A DNA stretch of 64,000 nt from Plasmodium coatneyi (GCF_001680005.1 NC_033556.1:1-64000), one strand, 5' to 3'; shown: positions 44,834 to 56,765, counted from the stretch's first letter. Notes: generated from the sequence alone by a model not told the origin. Numbers and translations: made by a program.

Positions 44834-46190
44834 TTTCTTCCTTCGTCCTTTTAGGTATAGATTGTCCTTCTTAATTTATTGTGTATATTGTCCAATATAA
44901 TATATAGTCACTCTTACACCTGTATTTTCTTTGTTTTCTTCCCCTATTTCTGAATGAATATACACATGAGTATACTACTTCAATTCTTCACTATAACTAC
45001 ATTCTATAATAGCGCACATATGGAGAACTCTCTCCTCCTCTTTATTTAAATATTTATATATTCCTTGTCACCTTGCTTTTTATGAATTATAATTCACTTC
45101 AGAATTTAGATTATACACGAATGTACATATTATTATTTATATGTAACTTGCCTGTGAAGTATATTCATTTATTGAATATATATAGTCATATAAGGTGGGA
45201 AGAAGATGATGATGATGATGGTAAGTTGGCAAGTTTGTAAGTTAGAGGATATGGAACTCGGGGGTTATGTGGTATATATTTCTCTTTTTTGATTTTCTCC
45301 TTCCTTCTTTTACTCCTCCTTATATTATTATACTTTGTGTGAGGTTCCTGCGTGTACTGCTCTAAAAAATTAATTTTTTTTTTGATATAAATTCCATGTT
45401 CACTTACATTGCACTGTTACAAGCATAACCTAGAAATATGCTATAAAACCTCCTGTATTGCGCATATGGCAAGAATAATATGCAATATGAACAAATAGTG
45501 TATATTCTGTTCTGTATGGGCATGAGCACTTCCTAGTCCATCCTTCTCATTAAGGTAACAACCTCCCCTCCTTATTTTATGCATACAAATGAACTTGAAA
45601 TATGAACCATTTATTAAAGCTACTTGAATAATATGGTAAAAGAAGGAAGTTGTCAGCGCCCCATTCAGGAGGGAAGCATAAGAATAAGTTATAAAAAGGG
45701 GGGGGAATTTTATTCTTTTTACAAAATTACAGGAGCAAATGGTTCTACTGAGCCCATTTATTCCATCTTATAAGACCTAAATTTTATTATTCAGATTAAT
45801 TTGTTTTACCATAGGGGGGGGGAGGCATTGCTTATATACAAATTTTCGCCATTATTTATTACACATATAACAGCAGAAAAACTGTGAAAGATATCTCTCT
45901 TTGCACATTTATTCTATTCATATTCATAAATTACGAATTTCTTAGGAGGGGGCATAGGTGTTGTGTAATAAGGACAAAATATGTAAAAACGTAGCTAGTA
46001 TGCGCACACGGAAATGGAAACAGAACAAGTGCGCTGCGCGTTTTTACATGTGTTAACCTTACATTATTAATAAAATTTATATTTGAGCGCTTTAAGCTCA
46101 TTTATTTGCATCAAGAAGAAGGCTTCATCAGCTGAATAAAAAAAGGCGTATGAACATAAAAATGAATGTTACACTTTGTGCAGTGTTGTA
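44834..46190. other. Intergenic region
   Basis: AT-rich DNA upstream of the minus-strand KIR, with a (GAT)n patch near 45210 and G runs near 45697 and 45814. No coding sequence was recognised. Confidence 0.5.
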
Positions 46191-46199
46191 CCCATTAAT

Positions 46200-46740
46200 T
46201 TTCCGAGGGGAACAAAATTAGTGCCCCTTCTTTTTTATTTGGCAGTTCTTTTTGACTAATATAATACTTAAATAATCAAGGTAAAAAAGAAGGGAAAGGA
46301 CGCAGCTTCCCTTTCTCTTTTGTGAAGAACATTATTTAATTTTGCACTTTTTATATGAAACTGCATGTCTAAAAGATGTGTATAACATAAGGAGGGGGCG
46401 GGCGAACCTCCGCGCACAACTTGGGAGCACTTTTTTCAAATGGAACCATAATTGGACCATTGAAAGGAGAAGGAAAAAAGAAATTATTATGTTAAAATAA
46501 AAAAAATTATAAAGATAAAAATTTATAACAAAAAAAAGTAAATGAACATATTTTGGACCCTTCAATTAAAAGGTATTTCTCAACAAATCAGAATAAATTG
46601 GAAAAAAAAAGTTTTTTTCTGACTTATATTGATGTTACACATAAACATATAAACACTTTCATACAATACCAAAAAAAAAAAAAAAAAGGAAAAAGGAAAA
46701 AGAAAAAAGAAAAAAAATAGTAATTTTCTTCTGTAAAAAA
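46200..46740 (+). repeat. Dispersed ~500 bp element, copy 3
   Basis: Body shared with copies 1 and 2: GACGCAGCTTCCC, CTTTTGTGAAGAACATTATT, TCTAAAAGATGTGTATAACA, a shorter GC-rich core (GGCGGGCGAACCTCCGCGCAC), ACTTTTTTCAAATGG, CATAATTGGACC, and TTATATTGATGTTACAC with ACACTTTCATACAATACC. The leading TGTGTGACAAATT tandem repeat is missing. Unlike the other two copies it is not next to a KIR or SICA 3' end. Confidence 0.75.
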
Positions 46741-48416
46741 GGGGCACATGCAAATAAGGTCCAACCGAAAAATAATGTTATGTGTATGCCCAAATCCTAT
46801 AGGATAGTGGATTTAAGGTCTTTGCCGAATTAAGCCGAACTTGGGAGGAAGGGAATGAATTGCCCATTTTTATGGGTGGCCTTAATGGTGCAGTAAAAAC
46901 AGAAGTGAACAGTTACTTCCTCTTTTGAAGTGTCACTATTGTATTAAGTATGCACACTGCTTTGAGGAGAGCTTTCCTTGGGGAGCTTTCTCCTTGAGAC
47001 GTTATACTAAGTAGCACACTTCTTTTATTTTTTTCTGTCCACTGTTTGTTTGTTTTTTCATTTTATGATGAACTAAAAAATTTTTTTTTTTCTTATTTTT
47101 TTTTGTTGTGCCAGTTTGGACATTATCATTTTATTTTTTTTTTCCATACAGACGCATGTGTGACATGGTAAAAAATTTGTAATTGTACAGTTCCCATTTT
47201 TTAAGAACACTTTCTTTTTTTTTTGCGGAGGAGGAGAAGAGAAGCGCACATTTGTGATATATGTGATGGTGCTGGTGGGCGCTAAAAATGGACAACTTTG
47301 CGCAAAAAAGGAGTAGTAAAAACCCTTTCTTTTTTTTGAGTTGTTGTGCTTCCCCCTTTTTATTGTGTGTATTTGCCCCATTCTTTTTTAAAAATTTTAG
47401 AGGTAGAATTTATTTTTTTTTTCCTACATTTGTATGTATGAATAAATGCATGAGGAAAGATACTCTGAAAACAGGCGCGAAAAGAAAAAAAGAAAAGTGC
47501 CGACCTTTTCAGAAAAATATTTAAAGGAAAGAAAATAAATGATAGCAGTAAAATGAAAAAACAAATGTTATCTATTTTCATGTTCTCCTTTTTATTCCAG
47601 AACCAATAATTGGTATGTTTTTAATTGTATTATACAGTATATATGGCGGATGAGGGGTGCATGCAAAAAAAAGTTGAAGATTTTTAAAGGCTAATTCTTT
47701 TGACTTGCAAATATGCTGCTCTGTACATCTGTCAAACCTAGGCAGACAAAAGAAGACTCTCTTTCTCATGCACAAATTAGAGCCCTTTGATTTTTGCAAA
47801 AATATATAATTATTACCATTAAAAGTTATTTTCCAAAAAAATATTCTTCATTCATTTCTATATTATTGTTCCAAGTCCATGATAAAATAATAAAAATGTC
47901 GTTTTATATATGGATATATAAAAACAAATTACAGAAAAGATTGAAAAATATAGCGCATAAAACTGTTTGTACAAAAATAAAATTCAATTTCTAGTCAGTA
48001 CGTATTATTTAATTGAATTTGCAAAATACATAATTTTCATGGTGAACCAATTATATATACACGTACTGATTAGTACGTAAAGCACATGGGCATATATTAA
48101 CAAAAAAGTAACTCTTTCTCTTTTGGTACATTTATAGTCTTTTATAAAATAATTCCCATTTTACACACTTTTCCTATACTATCATTCGACTCTTCCGAAT
48201 TTTGAGGGTGAACTTCTCCCTTCTGCTCCTTTTTTTTTCAAACAGTTAAAAAAAAAAAAAAAGGCTGGTTCCATGATTCTTAATTCGTATATGTACACAC
48301 ATGAATCACACTATCAGGTAGCATTTTCATTACACCTTTTGGACTCCTACGTAACAGCAGAATAAATAACTTCCTTTGTTCCTTTTATTACTCGTTTTTT
48401 TTTTTTGCAAGACTTT
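46741..48416. other. Intergenic region with inverted copy of a SICAvar-flank element
   Basis: AT-rich DNA. About 47090-47215 is the reverse complement of 33455-33600 (shared TTTACCATGTCACACATG and ACTGGCACAACAAAA). It opens a frame at 47073-47381 (minus) that resembles a frame in the other copy (NLPCHTCLCIRKN vs NFLPCHTCVCMEKKN), but neither has introns, signals or length to support a gene. Confidence 0.5.
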
Positions 48417-50088
48417 TTAAAAGCAGCAGAATCTTCTTCTTTTCTTTTTCTTTCCTTTTACTTCTTCTACTTCTTCCTCCTCCTCATGATCTTCTTCTTT
48501 ATTTATTTTTCTTTCTACGTTTCTTGTTAAAGCAGTTGTTCTTGGTGGAGCAGGGCTTAGATGTGGGCGTACGTATTTTCTTTCTAGGTATGGTCCTTCT
48601 AGTTCTTCATTATTTTTTAAATCATCTATGTATGGAAGATTGCGAAAATTGTTTTGATACATTCTCAAATATCCAGTTTGCACCGTTCTTTTGTTCTTTT
48701 TTTGTAATACACCATATGGATCCGGGTCTTCATCGATGTCGTGTTTTCGTGCGTCGAATGCAATACAACGTTTTAATGCCTCTTCAAAATTGTATGTTAT
48801 TGTTGGTTTAAAATTATCACGCACATTTATCCTTCTTTCTTCATAACGCTTTATTAACTCTGGTTGTTCGTTTAAATCTACAGATCGTACACGTATGGAT
48901 CCATCATCGTTATATTCAATTTTTTCTTCTTTTGCTAAATTTTTTGGAACTTGCAGTGCAACTTGTTCTTCTGCTGAAGGTACAGATGGAGCTTTTTGCA
49001 CAACTTGTTCTTGTTCTGAAGGTACAGATGGAGCTTTCTGTACAACATGTTCTCCTTCTGCAACTTCTCCTGAAGTTTCTCCATCTTCTTCTATAGCTCC
49101 TGCAACTTCCTCTGCAACTGCATGAACAACTTCTTCCTCTAGTGAGGATAGAGAAGGAGCTTTCTGTACAACTTGTTCTTCTGCTCCAACTTCTCCTGAA
49201 GTTTCTCCATCTTCTTCTATAGCTTCCTCATTGTGTACAACAAGTCCATCCTGTTCTATAGCTTCGTTGTGTACTACGGGTCCATCTTGTTCTATATCTT
49301 CCTCGTGCACTACGGGTCCATCTTGCTCAATAGCTTCCTCGTATACTGCTGGTCCATCCTGTTCAATAGCTTCCTCGTCGTACACTATAGGACCATCTTG
49401 TTCTATATCTTCCTCGTAAGCTTCTGCTAATAACCTCAGAGTTCTTGAATCCACGGCCTTTCCAAGGCTATTGTTCATCACATTGTACGAATTATCACCA
49501 TATTGGCTCTAAAAAAAAAAAAAAAAGAAAGGAAGGTTGTTAGTGGTGGTAGTGGTCAAAAAGGAATTTTGTTTATAAAATTTAGATAAAATGTTAAAAG
49601 CAGTTTTTATATTTACATTAATGAAAAGACAGTGAACATTTAGTGAAAAGGTGTCGGCATAGTTATAATAGTGTAAAAAGAAAATAAAAAAAAAAGAAAA
49701 AATGTATACTTCATATTTCAAAAAAAAAAATAAAAGGAAAAACACATTTTTAGGCATCAAACGAAAAAAAAAAAAAAAGAACTACTCCCCCCTCTTGGAC
49801 ACGTGTACACAGAGGAATATATATGTGCGTTGAGGGTTGTTCATGGGTTCCCGGAGGGTGTCCGGTCCCTTTTTTTTTTGTTCGGTTACAGATAATATGC
49901 ATTCGTATGTTCGTTCGTTCATTCATTTGTTGGTTCATTTGTCCATTTTTCCTTTTTTTTTTTTTTCTTACCGAATTGGAGCAATTTACAATCCAAACGA
50001 GAAGCGTGTACACGGAAGCTTTGGTGCAAAAGCGAAAAACGGCGCCTCCTTTTTTCCCTTTCTTATTTTGCCTTGTTGCAACAGGCAT
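48417..50088 (-). CDS. PEXEL-bearing exported protein with acidic tandem repeats
   Basis: Two exons, the usual layout of exported Plasmodium proteins: 50088-49972 (39 residues, MPVATRQNKKGKKGG, then a recessed hydrophobic segment ASVYTLLVWIVNCSNS) and 49508-48417 (363 residues), phase 0, acceptor TTTTTTAG. A canonical PEXEL export motif RLLAE (RxLxE) sits at residues 64-68, the right distance after the signal. Next come repeats of about 11-14 residues, EEAIEQDGPVVHNE and variants (five or six copies), then two copies of a longer unit with EEDGETSGEV and EQVVQKAPSVPS. The C-terminal half is charged and non-repetitive, ending KKKKRRRFCCF, a basic patch with paired cysteines. No catalytic domain recognised; expected to act in the host red cell. 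Confidence 0.82.
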
Positions 50089-52110
50089 TTTGTTTATATA
50101 TGCTAGAAGGTGTAAGAAAAAAAAAGAGTATATTTCTTATTAAGTACTAGAAATAATTCGTTCTTTCAATTAATATAATTAGGCTAAGTAGGTTCAAAAT
50201 TTATTAAACACCATATATATATTTCTCTAAAAGTGCGAAAGTAACAAAAATCTAGAATTCCAAGTAAGAACAAAAAATATTATTATTGAAAAAATGCAAA
50301 AAATATATAAGGTCAAAAAATTACTATATATTAAAAGTTTACAAATTATAAAATATAAACTTTGTACAAAAGTTAATACAAAATTATGATTAAACCTAAA
50401 TATTATAAAAAATATTGTAAAAAAGGAAAGAAAAAAAATTATAATTTATATTTAAAAAAATATTTTTTTTCAAAAAATTAAAAAGTTATATTATATGCTG
50501 AGTTGTAAGAAAAGAAAACAAAAACAACTAAGAATAAACAGATTGATAAATAGCCGCCTCCTAAGAAGCATAGAATCAATCTGTTGTATCACCATTTTGG
50601 TTAGAAACCAAACATATTTATAAGGATGAAAAATTGTTTGAAACTGAATATGATTGCTCCTATGTATTGTATAATGGAATCCGAATTGAATACCTTAATA
50701 GAAAAGAAAAAAAAAAAAAAATGTAAGGGCGATATAATAATAAATAATGTATATGTATAACGAAAGGTCCGTGTTATGAATTTCGTGAATTATGTTAATA
50801 ATAGCTAGCTGCTGGCCCCCTTTTTTTTTTTTTTTTTTTTTAATTTTTAGTACATGTACATATTATATTTTATTCATTAATGCTTTTTTTTCTAATGAGT
50901 CCCTTTCTGAGGGGCTATATATAGCACTATAAAAACTTATTATATTATTTTGTTTATGCGGTATTAATAAAATATAGCAAAAGTTGTTCTTAAATCTTGT
51001 TCCTATATATAGCTCCTTCCTTAAAAAATGAAGACGAATTAGTGTTATATACTACTTGCTATTCTGAGAGGGCGTGTTATTACGTAATAAACGACATAGA
51101 GAAACTTCAACTTGAAGAGCTAATATATTTTCATAAAAAGTTCACATGTTTATGCATTTTTTTCTTGTTTTTTTTTCATGTATGAACGATTGACATTGTA
51201 TATATATATTACTATAACATAAAATAAGTAAAAAAACGAACATAAAAAAATGAGAGCGAAAAGTAAAAATGAAAAAGAATGGGACAACCGCTGCGAGGCG
51301 GGCAAGTATATAACCTATATATATTATATATACATAAGAATAAATACCAAAAAGTTAGTAAACACATTTTCGCAATAATTTAAAAATTAAATTTATATTA
51401 TAATTTTATTTTAATCACATCACACATGTGACATTTGACTCATATTATACATAGTTATACTTACTGGATAATCAAATTATCGATTTTTAATTAAAACGTG
51501 AAATGATATCTGAATGAGTAAAAATAAGAATTGTTTCTTTGGGCCACGTAGAAACATTCAACAATGGATGGATGCTTGTTTTTTCCTTTTCTACTAAAAA
51601 AAAGGTCCAATGGGGTTAGTTAGACAAAAAATTCACTGTCGTTATATAGCTGAACAATTAAGTTAATCACTTCACCCAGTAATCAACTAAATAGTTAATT
51701 AAAACAGTAGAAATGGTCACCAATTTTCTATGAACCTTATCAACATTTTAGCACATAAAAATTATCAAGGCATTAATATAGATATACTGGGAACAAATGA
51801 ATCGTTTTTTTGTGTAGTGTAACCACCATTTTAATAACACTGCTTTATGTGTTGTGCAGAACTAATTAAACATATACCTATTAAAAATATTTACTTAATG
51901 GTAGAAAAATTTACTATGGGGTTTTTGAAAAGAAATTCACATGCCTTGTGCTAAAAATATTTATATAAAAATGAAATTTTCAAGTGTCATATATTTTAAC
52001 CCTTAACCGTCAGAATAAATATTTTGCACTATATCGAAATAAAAGCTGTAGAAAAAACCTAAATAGTTCCTCTGTCTGAATTTAGAGATAAATGTTTAAA
52101 AAATAGAATG
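50089..52110. other. Intergenic, AT-rich, with decayed coding fragments
   Basis: Very AT-rich. Two stretches look like former exons: 50573-50718 (SVVSPFWLETKHIYKDEKLF, YVLYNGIRIEYLNRKE) and about 51008-51185 (LKNEDELVLYTTCYSERACYY, ending in Phe-rich sequence). They lie 300 bases apart with no continuous frame or clear splice sites. The family is not recognised. Confidence 0.4.
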
Positions 52111-52215
52111 GTCCTTCAGGGTTCAGGGTTTAGGGTTTAGGATTTAGGATTTGGGGTTTAGGGTTTAGGTTTTAGTTTTTAGGTTTTAGAATTCACGGCT
52201 TAGGGTTTAGTGTTT
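52111..52215 (+). repeat. Interstitial telomere-like tract
   Basis: About 100 bases of TTCAGGG/TTTAGGG heptads (GGGTTCAGGGTTTAGGGTTT), G-rich strand plus, leading into a third SICAvar tail-repeat array. Confidence 0.88.
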
Positions 52216-52830
52216 AGGGAGGAAGACTTCCTTCCTAAGGGAGGATGTTCCCAGGGAAGAAATTCCAAAGGAGAAAGTTCCTAAAGAACAGGTTCCATGT
52301 TCAGATTCTGGGTTTAGGGGAGGAAGAGTTTGTTCCTAATGAAGAGGTTCCCTTGGTTCATGTTCCTAAGGAACAGGTTCTAAGTACAGATTCCGGGTTT
52401 AGGGAAGCAGGACTTTGTTCCTAAGGAACATGCTTCAATGCTTGATGTTCCTATGGAAGACGTTCAAAGTTCAAATTCCACGTTTAGGGTTCATGTTACT
52501 ACTTAATATGTCTCTAAGGAACAGGTTCCATGTTCAGATTCTGGGTTCCGGGAAGGAAGACTTTGTTCCTGATGGAAGGTATTGCTAAGGAAGGTGTTTC
52601 TATGTTTGATGTTTCTAAGGAACAGGTTGCATGTTTAGGTTCAGGGTTTAGGGAGGAAAACTCTGTTCCTAGGGAATGTGCTCCTAAGGAAGACGTTCTT
52701 CAGGAACAGGTTCCACGTTCAGATTTCGGGTTTAGAGAAGGAAAACTTTGTTCCTAAGGAAGAAGTTGCAAGTTCAGATTTCAGGTTTTAGGGTGTGAGG
52801 GTATATGAAATGTGGATTTCGGTTTTAGGG
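52216..52830 (+). pseudogene. Orphan SICAvar tail-repeat array, frameshifted
   Basis: Seven or so degenerate units of the SICA tail repeat. Readable pieces include GSGFREENSVPRECAPKEDV and LQEQVPRSDFGFREG. Several units carry the same inserted base (AGGGGAGGAAGAG, CCGGGAAGGAAGAC) as the array at 41975 and therefore run into TAA. Unlike the other two tails, it lacks the conserved 3' flank after the last unit; it ends in GGTTTTAGGGTGTGAGGG and then unique sequence. Confidence 0.78.
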
Positions 52831-52959
52831 GTTCAGCAAATATGACCTGGTGTTTAGCTACCCCAGGGTAGGTTGTACATGCGAGGGATTATTAAAGAAA
52901 ATAAAAAAAAAGAAGAAAAATGAAACATGTCGCACCATGATTTGCATATTTGGCGTATT

Positions 52960-53020
52960 AATGTGGGCGCGTGAACGTTCGCGCGTGAAAGGTTCGCATC
53001 CGATTTGTTCACGCTTGCTA
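52960..53020. other. GC-rich patch related to the dispersed element core
   Basis: GGGCGCGTGAACGTTCGCGCG and GGTTCGCATCC stand out in AT-rich DNA. GAACGTTCGCG also occurs in the GC-rich core of the dispersed element at about 28765-28775. It lies just upstream of the pseudogene at 53099. Confidence 0.4.
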
Positions 53021-53098
53021 AAGAGTACAAAAATAATGTATTCATGTTTTCATTTGTACGTGTCCTATACTTCTACTTGTTGTGAAGCCTTTACAGCA

Positions 53099-53744
53099 AT
53101 GAGTACGACGCCTTTTTCAGATCGCCCAGCAGGAGCTGCGCTAGAAATTTGTCAGAAAAGCCTTCAAACGGCGAAAAGAATACAATAGTTGGAAGCCCCT
53201 TAGAAGAGGAAAGTACCACGGAGCATGGAAACAGCACAAATTTTAGAGGATCTTCCTCAGGTTCCAACAATGCAGAACTTCCTTATTCTAGTGGAAGTGT
53301 ATCCAATTCGAGGCATGCCGAACGTTTTGGCCTTGAAGACATTAATAAAGGAGTGGAATGATCTATCCCTCATCGAAATAGAAAATTGGTATCATGTAAT
53401 GGCAGGAGCTTTGGATACATTAAGTACAGAATACAAATCATCTTCCAACACTGTGGACGATAAGGGAAATAGTTGGTCCGAATTAATCAAAATATTAACA
53501 GCTTTCCGACAAGCAGAAATTAAGGAGAACAATGCCATTTTTGTAAAATTTTGTGGATTACTTGCGATAAAACAGGCAAAACGAACCCAGTGATACTTTA
53601 ACTGAAGAAGAACAAAACATCTGGAATGAAATCAAACAGTTAAAGCAAGAAAAAGATGCTATGTGGAGGAAATACCAAGAGGAAACTTGGAAGTATTGGT
53701 TCCAGAAGGAATTCCCCACGGGGAAGCAGATAAAGAATGAATAA
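53099..53744 (+). pseudogene. Frameshifted Trp-containing helical protein (possible tryptophan-rich antigen relic)
   Basis: Coding pieces follow each other in shifting frames: MSTTPFSDRPAGAALEI, then SEKPSNGEKNTIVGSPLEEE to EDINKGVE, then KEWNDLSLIEIENWYHVMAG to KRTQ (stop at 53591), then DTLTEEEQNIWNEIKQL to RKYQEETWKYWFQKEFP and a stop at 53744. Each change needs a single-base indel, so at least three frameshifts are present. A hydrophobic piece upstream (MYSCFHLYVSYTSTCCEAF, from 53036) could be a signal exon. The spaced tryptophans and charged helical character suggest the Pv-fam-a/tryptophan-rich antigen group, but I do not see the full domain. Sequencing indels are an alternative explanation. 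Confidence 0.5.
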
Positions 53745-55363
53745 GCCAGCATGTACACAAGTAACCAATTTTTTGTGTGCTTTTTTTCTTGTATAATGGG
53801 ATTTTTATAATAATATACAGATGGCGTCACATGGGTGTATATGTGTATATTCATTTGAAGTTCCTCCTCTTATGAAAACCTTTTTTTGTCGAAAACATTT
53901 GGTGGTAGCCGTTTCTTTAGGAAGATATATGTTCGCCGGGGGAGTGTATAGTGAATTTTCTATATTACTGCGTAATTTTGTTCCTGCCCTATCAGGAAAG
54001 AGGGGATAGGGTGTGTGTGTCTATGTTTTGTTTCCCTTTAACTGAGAAGAAAAGGAAGGGGTGCCCCGTTTGCGCATGTATATAAATATAATTACGTGTA
54101 TGTATAATTATGTGTATTGTGTATTGTATGTGTATGTGCACTTTCTATGGACATGCAAGACTTCCCACGACTCGTCTCTCCACACAGAGAGAGAACGAGC
54201 ACCGCGGAAGGTACTATAGAACGAAAGATATAATGGTTGCTCATTTTCTCATTTTTTCCTTGTTTTGTTCTTTAATTCCCCTTTTGTCAAATGAGTGTAA
54301 AATGTGCTTTTGATGGTGTGGCAACATTCATGTTATGCTTTACACCACCAACTGTGTTTATTTTGCCTAACCAGTTTTTCTTTTTTTCCGCAAAAAAAAA
54401 AAAAAAAAAAAGTGGGGCAAAAAAAAGGAAGAAGGACATTTATAAGGAATGTGCAGGAATGAAAGGTGTAACACAATTTTTCCGTATTAAATAATGTCTC
54501 ACATTCTGATAATTACATTTTTAATAAATAAATGTATAAAATTATGTTCCATGAAAATAGTTCCCCCCTCCCTTTTCTTTTTTTTTTTTTTTTTGATGTA
54601 AAGAAGTTATAGGCTAGGTAGCTAGCTTAAGCGCAGAAGCGAATACTAAAAGGAAAAAAATTAAAAAAAAAGTTGTGTAAAACTTCCTTCCGATGCGTTC
54701 TACAATAAGTGTAACGACATGAAAGATGGAAAAAGTGGATATTTTTTAAAACAAACTAAAAAGTAAGAGTTCTGTTTTTTTTGTTTCCTCTTTTTTTTCC
54801 TTCTCTGTTGTTACTGTAAAAGTACATATTATATGATAGTACTAAGAGTAACACCCCGCGTAATACTCCACCGCTTCACCTAATTCTTAGCAACGATTTT
54901 GAAGCATACGTAGAGGCAGTCCAATTACTGCCTTCTTTTTTGCCATCTTTAAAAACACAGTTTGATTTAGAAATCGCGCAAAAGTTGGGGCATCCCCTAT
55001 TTTTTCTTCGTTCAACATATGTCCGGATTATGTCGTGATTATGCCGTAACAGTTATTATATAGTGACCGTATTCCTTCTACTGTGTCATTTTGTAGCGTT
55101 ATTCCTACTGTGAGCCTTTTCTTTTTTCTTCTTTTTTGATGTGAAAAGATTATACGCAATCTAGCTTAAGCACAAAAGTGAATGCAAGAAAAAGAGGAGT
55201 AAAAGAACCATTGAATCATTCAAGCAAGAAATTCCTACTACCAATGAATCCATCCAACAGTATTCCAGTTGAAATAATGAATAATAAAAAAAAAGAAAAA
55301 AAATTATATTTTGTTTTAAACTGAATATTAAACGAGTCTTGCACAGAAAGGGCGGCAAACAAA
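53745..55363. other. Intergenic region
   Basis: AT-rich with A and T runs near 54390 and 54580. TGATGTAAAGAAGTTATA with CTAGCTTAAGCGCAGAAG at about 54593-54642 is repeated as TGATGTGAAAAGATTATA with CTAGCTTAAGCACAAAAG at about 55136-55182, a two-copy direct repeat of about 50-60 bases. No gene is supported. Confidence 0.5.
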
Positions 55364-56765
55364 ATGGTTTTTCCGAAGGATCGTCGTTTGTGGGTGTACC
55401 CTTTACTTATTATGTACTTTGTCCTGCTTTGGATTGAGTCACAGGTACGTGGAAGTTGTACGTGGGTCATTTTTTCCTTAATTCCTTCTTTTTCTTATCA
55501 TAGTAGTGCCAGCATATGGGAATACAATTTGCCCCTTTGTCCAAATTTATCATTGTAAACGTTCGCTACTTGCTGCTCGTTCTTGACATTCCCCCTTTAA
55601 TGCTGTCCATTGCCCTGTTCACGGCAGATTATTTTATTTCATTCTACTTTATTTCATTCTACTTTTTATTTCATTCAATTTTAACCTTTGCTATTTTATT
55701 TTATTCCTTCGTTTGCAGAGCTTAAATGGGGCAACGCACGTGGAGACCTTGATAGGGATATACCCATCTGGGCGTTCAAGAAGTTTGTCCGAGTTGTCTC
55801 TCTTTTTAAATGATTTTTCACGTAGGGAGAACCAGCGCATGAATGGGAATCACCGCTCTTCCAGGAATGGCCACAGTAGCAATAACCAGAAAAGTAACTC
55901 ACACGGGGAGATGCACACATGGGGCAACTGGTCTGATGCGAGTCTGCTTGACAGATCCGATCTGAATCTGCTTGGCAGGTCTGACGTGAATCTGCTTGAC
56001 AGATCCGATGAAAGTCTGCTTGACAAATCCGATGCGAGTCTATTTGACGGGTCCGATGAAAGTCTGTTTGACAGGTCCGATATGGGAAATGGTAGGGAGC
56101 CCTGCATTCAGGAACGTTATGGAATCTACCCTCATCAAACTTATAGAAGGTGCCCCCCGCAGCGATATGGAGGTTACCCTCAACAAAGTCATGGAGCCCA
56201 TGCAAGGCAATACAGTGGGACTGCTTACCCCAATTGGAGGAATCGTATTCTAGACAAGTACAGACCAATGCTCCCATATGGTTGCGCCATCGAGGATATT
56301 TCGAAGGACCTCACAGATGAGTATATATTGAACATGCCGGAAACATTATTTATTAGGACCAGTAAAAGAAAGGCATTTATTTTATACTTTTACAATGGGA
56401 TCTACTTAGAAAGGAAGTATTATGCCATGGTGAATAATTTGAACAGATGGTTTTCCAGCGTAGCAGAAGCCCATAATTTGCCAGATGATTACAAGTTAGA
56501 GTGGTGGGAAGAATGCAAGAAAGAGCTTCTGCACGACTTGGAATGTATCCAAAGGACATGTGAAAGTTTCTTCTGGAACTTTATTACTAAAGGGAGAAAA
56601 GAATATGTATGGACTATACCCTTTGAAAATCTACTACATCGTCTTCGCAATTTAACAAATGGAAGTATTAACCGAAACAAGGAGAAATGGACTAGTATTT
56701 TGGCACAGAAGATGAGAACCTACGGAGCGAGCGCAAACAGGAAGCACATTACTCAACAAAGATAA
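55364..56765 (+). CDS. PHIST-domain exported protein with octapeptide repeats
   Basis: Two exons: 55364-55444 (MVFPKDRRLWVYPLLIMYFV and seven more residues, a signal segment; donor GTACGT) and 55719-56765 (acceptor TTTGCAG), phase 0, 375 residues. A PEXEL motif RSLSE lies at residues 48-52. Then come six degenerate octapeptides (DASLLDRS, DLNLLGRS, DVNLLDRS, DESLLDKS, DASLFDGS, DESLFDRS; about 55935-56085) and a Tyr/Gln-rich stretch (RYGIYPHQTYRRCPPQRYGG). The C-terminal 150 residues match the PHIST/PRESAN helical domain pattern: AYPNWRNRILDKYR, ISKDLTDEYILNMPE, YNGIYLERKYYAMVNNLNRW, YKLEWWEECKKELLHDL, SFFWNFITKGRKEYVW, FENLLHRLRN. PHIST proteins are exported into the infected red cell and bind the host cytoskeleton or virulence complexes. 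Confidence 0.88.

Noticed and set aside
55696..56277. Minus-strand 193-residue frame with CQADFHRIC repeats
   Set aside because: Shadow of the PHIST gene octapeptide array; the plus strand has signal exon, PEXEL and PHIST domain.
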